This document shows positions 6,209-8,531 of a DNA stretch of 8,531 nt, piece after piece (the first letter of the stretch is position 1; each line of letters opens with the position of its first letter). A model generated the notes under the pieces. It did not search any database and was not told the origin of the DNA. It was given only the letters and a program-made list of their open reading frames with translations. The stretch lies in NCBI GenBank assembly GCA_030038595.1, contig JASHSW010000131.1:1-8531 (forward strand). The letters are read 5' to 3'. Source of the DNA: Methylovirgula sp. GTDB lineage: Bacteria; Pseudomonadota; Alphaproteobacteria; Rhizobiales; Beijerinckiaceae. Position numbers and translations under genes: made by a program.

Positions 6209-6703
6209 ATGTTCGAGGCGCCGAAGAACCGGGTTTTCACGCCGGCCGCTGTGCCGCCGCGGCTCAAGACGATGGTCTTGGCGCGCGTGCTGCGCCATGA
6301 CGCCGATCTAGGCATGACCACGCTGTTCTTCGCCGACGGCGAGCTGCGCGTACCGCGCGTCGGTCTGCCGATCGATTCGGCGGTAAAGATTCGGATCGAC
6401 GCCCGCGACGTGTCGGTGGCTCTATCGCGGCCGATGGACGTCTCGATCATCAACCGTCTGCCGGGCGAGATCGTCGAGCTCGAATTCTTGCAGCCGCCCT
6501 ATGTGTGCGCCACCTTCGATCTCGGCGCGACGCGGCTGCATGCGCTGATCACGCGGGAATCGGTGGAGCGACTAGCCCTTGTTCCGGGCCTCAAGGCTTG
6601 GGCAATGATCAAGGCGGTCGCCATCTCCGACCTCAGCCAAGATCGCCCCCCGTGCCCACGGCCTTGGCCTTCGGATCGAACGACCAATCGAGAGACCCGG
6701 TGA
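6209..6703 (+). CDS. Orphan ModC-type C-terminal TOBE domain protein (truncated ModC or free Mop-like protein)
   Basis: The 164-residue frame matches the C-terminal regulatory region of ModC, the ATPase of the molybdate importer, over residues about 23-140. Key stretches are VLARVLRHDADLGMTTL, ELRVPRVGLP, VKIRIDARDVSVAL, INRLPGEIV and the TOBE end ITRESVERLALVPGLKAWAMIKAVAIS. TOBE/Mop modules bind molybdate or tungstate oxyanions. The entire ATP-binding half is absent, and a stop at 6173-6175 closes the frame 33 bases before the ATG. The first 22 residues do not resemble ModC. The last 24 are arginine/proline-rich and lie antisense to modE, so they are probably not part of the domain. I see no good ribosome binding site, which argues for a modC relic. 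The undamaged domain, without frameshift, argues for a working small protein. Confidence 0.62.
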   Translation: MFEAPKNRVFTPAAVPPRLKTMVLARVLRHDADLGMTTLFFADGELRVPRVGLPIDSAVKIRIDARDVSVALSRPMDVSIINRLPGEIVELEFLQPPYVCATFDLGATRLHALITRESVERLALVPGLKAWAMIKAVAISDLSQDRPPCPRPWPSDRTTNRETR

Positions 6704-7025
6704 ATTCGCTGAGCGAGAGTTTGGCGGCGGCGCCGGCGTGCCGCTCGATTGAGCGGTAAAGTGCGACGAGCCGCTCGCCGAACGGCGTAATCTCGGCCCC
6801 GCCGCCGCGGCGGCCCGGGAACGTCGCGATGACGGTACTCTCGAAGGTGCGATTCAAGGCATCGGAATCGAGCCAGCATTTGCGATACGAGAGGCCGAGG
6901 GCGCGACTCGCGCCGATGATGGAGCGCTGTGCCCGGATGGCCTCGATCAAGGCGAGTTCCTGCGGCCCGAACGTGCCGCCGTTGGGAAGCTGGATCTCGA
7001 CTGCGACGTGCGCTTCTTTGCTCAT
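6633..7025 (-). CDS. modE: HTH-only ModE-type molybdate-dependent transcriptional regulator
   Basis: The 130-residue product covers only the N-terminal winged-helix half of ModE. The helix-turn-helix is around residues 34-60 (SIIGASRALGLSYRKCWLD), followed by the characteristic wing TFPGRRGGGAEITPFGERLVALYRSIE (about 68-94), matching ATGGKGGGGAVLTRYGQRLIQLY of E. coli ModE. E. coli ModE continues with two TOBE/Mop domains that bind molybdate; here the protein ends about 35 residues after the wing. Such short forms are known in alphaproteobacteria, and how they sense molybdate is unclear. GGGGG (7032-7036) lies 6 bases before the ATG. A longer upstream frame would run antisense through cdd and is rejected. 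The gene is divergent from cdd and overlaps the TOBE gene by 71 bp at its 3' end. Confidence 0.85.
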   Translation of the reverse strand: MSKEAHVAVEIQLPNGGTFGPQELALIEAIRAQRSIIGASRALGLSYRKCWLDSDALNRTFESTVIATFPGRRGGGAEITPFGERLVALYRSIERHAGAAAKLSLSEFTGSLDWSFDPKAKAVGTGGDLG

Positions 7026-7049
7026 TAGGCGCCCCCGAATCGGACGAAA

Positions 7050-7071
7050 GCTATATCGGTTATGATACGGC
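7050..7071. promoter_or_regulatory. Imperfect palindrome between modE and cdd, candidate ModE site; overlaps a cdd -10
   Basis: GCTATATC-N6-GATACGGC is an 8-6-8 inverted repeat with 6 of 8 positions matching, AT-rich in a GC-rich gap of 72 bp. The TATAT core recalls the ModE box (E. coli type CGTTATAT...ATAACG), so autoregulation is possible. TATGAT (7061-7066) within it is a near-consensus -10 for cdd, placing a start about 25 bases before its ATG; no clear -35 is seen. Binding is an inference. Confidence 0.4.
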
Positions 7072-7097
7072 TCCGAAGCGATTAAGGGAACTCTCCG

Positions 7098-7505
7098 ATG
7101 AAGTCCACGAAAGCCTTGGACGAACTCTTCGCGGCCGCCGCTGCGGCGCGCAAAAATGCCTATGCGCCCTATTCGGGGTTTGCGGTCGGCGCCGCGGTCC
7201 GCGCCGCCTCCGGCACGGTCTTTTCCGCCGCCAACGTCGAGAACGCCGCCTATCCCGTGGGCACCTGTGCCGAAGCCGGCGCGATCGCCGCGATGGTTGC
7301 CGCCGACGAACGGCGGATCGCCGCAATTCTCATTCTTGCCGATAGCTCCGAGCCGCTGATGCCCTGCGGGGCCTGCCGGCAAAGAATTTTTGAATTTGCG
7401 ATGCCGGATACGCAGGTTCATAGCGCCGGGCCGGGCGGCGTACGCGCGAGCGTGCCGTTCGCGGAGCTTTTTCCGCGGCCTTTCGGGCCGAGCAATCTCG
7501 GTTAG
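7098..7505 (+). CDS. cdd: Cytidine deaminase
   Basis: The 135-residue product is a homotetrameric-type cytidine deaminase, the cytoplasmic zinc enzyme that converts cytidine and deoxycytidine to uridine forms in pyrimidine salvage. The substrate segment AYAPYSGFAVGAA (21-33) precedes NVENAAYPVGTCAEAGAI. This holds zinc ligand C57 and catalytic proton shuttle E59. PCGACRQ (89-95) supplies zinc ligands C90 and C93. All key residues are present. The CAEAGAI form, rather than the CAERTAI of many bacteria, is familiar in alphaproteobacterial enzymes. AAGGGA (7084-7089) lies 8 bases before the ATG. It is divergent from modE and convergent with the peptidase gene, 34 bp away, with no obvious terminator between, so it is probably transcribed alone. 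Confidence 0.94.
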   Translation: MKSTKALDELFAAAAAARKNAYAPYSGFAVGAAVRAASGTVFSAANVENAAYPVGTCAEAGAIAAMVAADERRIAAILILADSSEPLMPCGACRQRIFEFAMPDTQVHSAGPGGVRASVPFAELFPRPFGPSNLG

Positions 7506-7539
7506 ATGCGGCGATTCTCTCTCTGCGCGAGAACAAAGA

Positions 7540-8391
7540 TCACAGCCGCCGGATCGAGGCGATTTCGCCGCCGCCATTCTGGCGGACGCGGTCGCGGGCG
7601 AGGGCCAGAGGTTCGGAGGAGACCGCCATATGATGCGCGTTGGCGTGGAGCAATGTTTGCGCGTCGCGCAGCATGCCGACGTGACCTTTCCAAAAGACGA
7701 GGTCGCCACGCCGCAGATCTTCAAGTTCGCCGCGAACCGGTAGCGCCACGCCCAGCGCGCGCTCCTGCAAATCCGTATCGCGCGGCGCGGCAATGCCGGT
7801 CGCCCCGAGCGCGATCTGCACGAGGCCGGAGCAGTCGATTCCGAGGCTCGATTTGCCGCCCCAGAGATAAGGCGAACCGAGAAATCCTTCGGCTACGGCA
7901 ACGAAATCCTTCGGATTTTCACCGGCGGCCGGTTTAAGATGCGGCGCGAACACGAAACCGCCGGCGGCGAGTCTTGCAAACCCGCCTTCTTCATCCTCTA
8001 CGTTTACGCGAGCTCCGAGCGGCAACGCGGCAAGAACCGGCGCCTTCATATCCGCGGCCGAATAGACGAAGCTGCGGCTGACGAAGATGCGATGCGTCGT
8101 CTTGCCTGGCCCTTCGGCGAGCGCGTCGGCCAACAGATAGCCGACGTAACCGTCGCCGGCGAGCTGCACCCAAGCCCATCCGTTGCGCTGCTCGTAGAGC
8201 ATCACTTCTTCGCCATGGAGCGCCTGCGTGTCGAGCCGGGCCGAAGCCGATGGCTCGCGGCGAAGATCGGCGATGCCGACGCGCAGATGCATGGGGCGGC
8301 CCGTCACGTAGCGCGCCGCCTCGACCTCACCGCGCAAGTGCGCCGCGGCAAGATCGGGACGCGCCGGCGTCAGGCGCGGATCGCGGTTCAT
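7540..8391 (-). CDS. Cytoplasmic NlpC/P60 (C40) cysteine peptidase with N-terminal SH3 domains
   Basis: The 283-residue product has two SH3-like segments, about 32-92 and 100-152, then the NlpC/P60 catalytic domain. The active cysteine is C187 in GIDCSGL, preceded by SPYLWGGKSSLG. The histidine is H237 in GHVGM, and H249 in LLHANAHH is the likely third residue. Such enzymes cut gamma-D-glutamyl bonds in cell-wall peptides. There is no signal peptide or lipobox, so it should act in the cytoplasm on imported peptides. I chose ATG at 8391-8389 because it overlaps the stop of the upstream aminopeptidase (ATGA), a classic sign of translational coupling. An in-frame ATG 16 codons upstream lies inside that gene and adds an arginine-rich stretch. 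Substrate is inferred from family and context. Confidence 0.87.
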   Translation of the reverse strand: MNRDPRLTPARPDLAAAHLRGEVEAARYVTGRPMHLRVGIADLRREPSASARLDTQALHGEEVMLYEQRNGWAWVQLAGDGYVGYLLADALAEGPGKTTHRIFVSRSFVYSAADMKAPVLAALPLGARVNVEDEEGGFARLAAGGFVFAPHLKPAAGENPKDFVAVAEGFLGSPYLWGGKSSLGIDCSGLVQIALGATGIAAPRDTDLQERALGVALPVRGELEDLRRGDLVFWKGHVGMLRDAQTLLHANAHHMAVSSEPLALARDRVRQNGGGEIASIRRL

Positions 8392-8531
8392 TGGCCGATC
8401 CCGACGGCTTGCCGATCGCGCCGCGCTGCGCCCGCGCAACGGGTTTCGATGAGATCGAAGAGAAGCCGCGCCACCTGAATCTCGCCGCCCTCGGGCCGCG
8501 CCGATTGTTCGGCCGGCGTCCAGGCATAAAT
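8388..8531 (-). CDS. Leucyl aminopeptidase family (M17) protein, C-terminal 47 residues (5' end outside window)
   Basis: The minus-strand frame is open from the window edge to TGA at 8390-8388. It contains YAWTPAEQSARPEGGEIQVARLLFDLIETR, resembling the C-terminus of alphaproteobacterial M17 leucyl aminopeptidases (pattern W-x-P...RPEGGE...R-x-L). M17 enzymes are two-metal cytoplasmic peptidases that remove N-terminal residues; the metal-binding and catalytic residues lie outside the window. It overlaps the NlpC/P60 gene by 4 bp, so the two are very likely one operon. The last 16 residues are arginine/alanine-rich and poorly conserved in style. Identification rests on a short segment. Confidence 0.75.
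   Translation of the reverse strand: MYAWTPAEQSARPEGGEIQVARLLFDLIETRCAGAARRDRQAVGIGQ

Noticed and set aside
6633..7793. Extension of modE to an upstream start giving a 386-residue protein
   Set aside because: The added part is antisense to cdd and unlike ModE; ATG at 7025 has a good ribosome binding site and the normal ModE start.
1..8531. CRISPR array, tRNA, rRNA, IS element or phage genes
   Set aside because: No regularly spaced repeats, cloverleaf with CCA-type end, transposase motifs or terminal inverted repeats were seen by eye on either strand.

Overview
The window is GC-rich chromosomal DNA of an alphaproteobacterium, most likely of the order Hyphomicrobiales (Rhizobiales). Pointers are an NsrR/RirA-type Rrf2 regulator, a BBP2-type porin with a proline-rich N-terminus, an HTH-only ModE, a signal-less BtuF-like protein, and a REP-like palindrome of a kind I recall from that group. 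This is a reading of protein style, not a phylogeny. I see no phage, IS element, CRISPR array, tRNA or rRNA. Most genes are housekeeping genes.

Layout. (1) 1-258: the 3' end of glnA (glutamine synthetase) and a strong intrinsic terminator. (2) 259-834: a mostly empty stretch with one small gene at 562-687. It encodes a 41-residue single-helix protein resembling KdpF, without kdpABC beside it, and ends at a near-symmetrical terminator shared with the porin. (3) 835-2196 (minus): a secreted outer-membrane beta-barrel porin, preceded by a 495-base non-coding stretch with several short dyads. (4) 2692-3923: a NsrR-like Fe-S repressor converging on a cobalamin-binding (BtuF-like) protein with no signal peptide. 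(5) 4026-5902 (minus): typA/bipA with a REP-like element just after its stop. (6) 6209-7025: an orphan ModC-type C-terminal (TOBE) domain protein running tail-to-tail into an HTH-only modE, with their ends overlapping by 71 bp. (7) 7098-7505: cdd (cytidine deaminase), divergent from modE. (8) 7540-8531 (minus): a leucyl aminopeptidase 3' end overlapping, by ATGA, a cytoplasmic NlpC/P60 peptidase.

How the genes relate. The clearest functional pair is aminopeptidase plus NlpC/P60, both apparently cytoplasmic and translationally coupled, which suggests breakdown of peptides, possibly recycled wall peptides. The second possible pair is HTH-only ModE with the free TOBE domain: the DNA-binding half of a molybdate regulator beside a lone domain of the molybdate-binding type. 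This could be a split sensor or simply the relic of a truncated modC; the lack of a good ribosome binding site favours the relic. The remaining neighbours look unrelated. The best candidates for something under-described are the orphan KdpF-like microprotein and the ModE/TOBE arrangement. I found no convincing large novel system.
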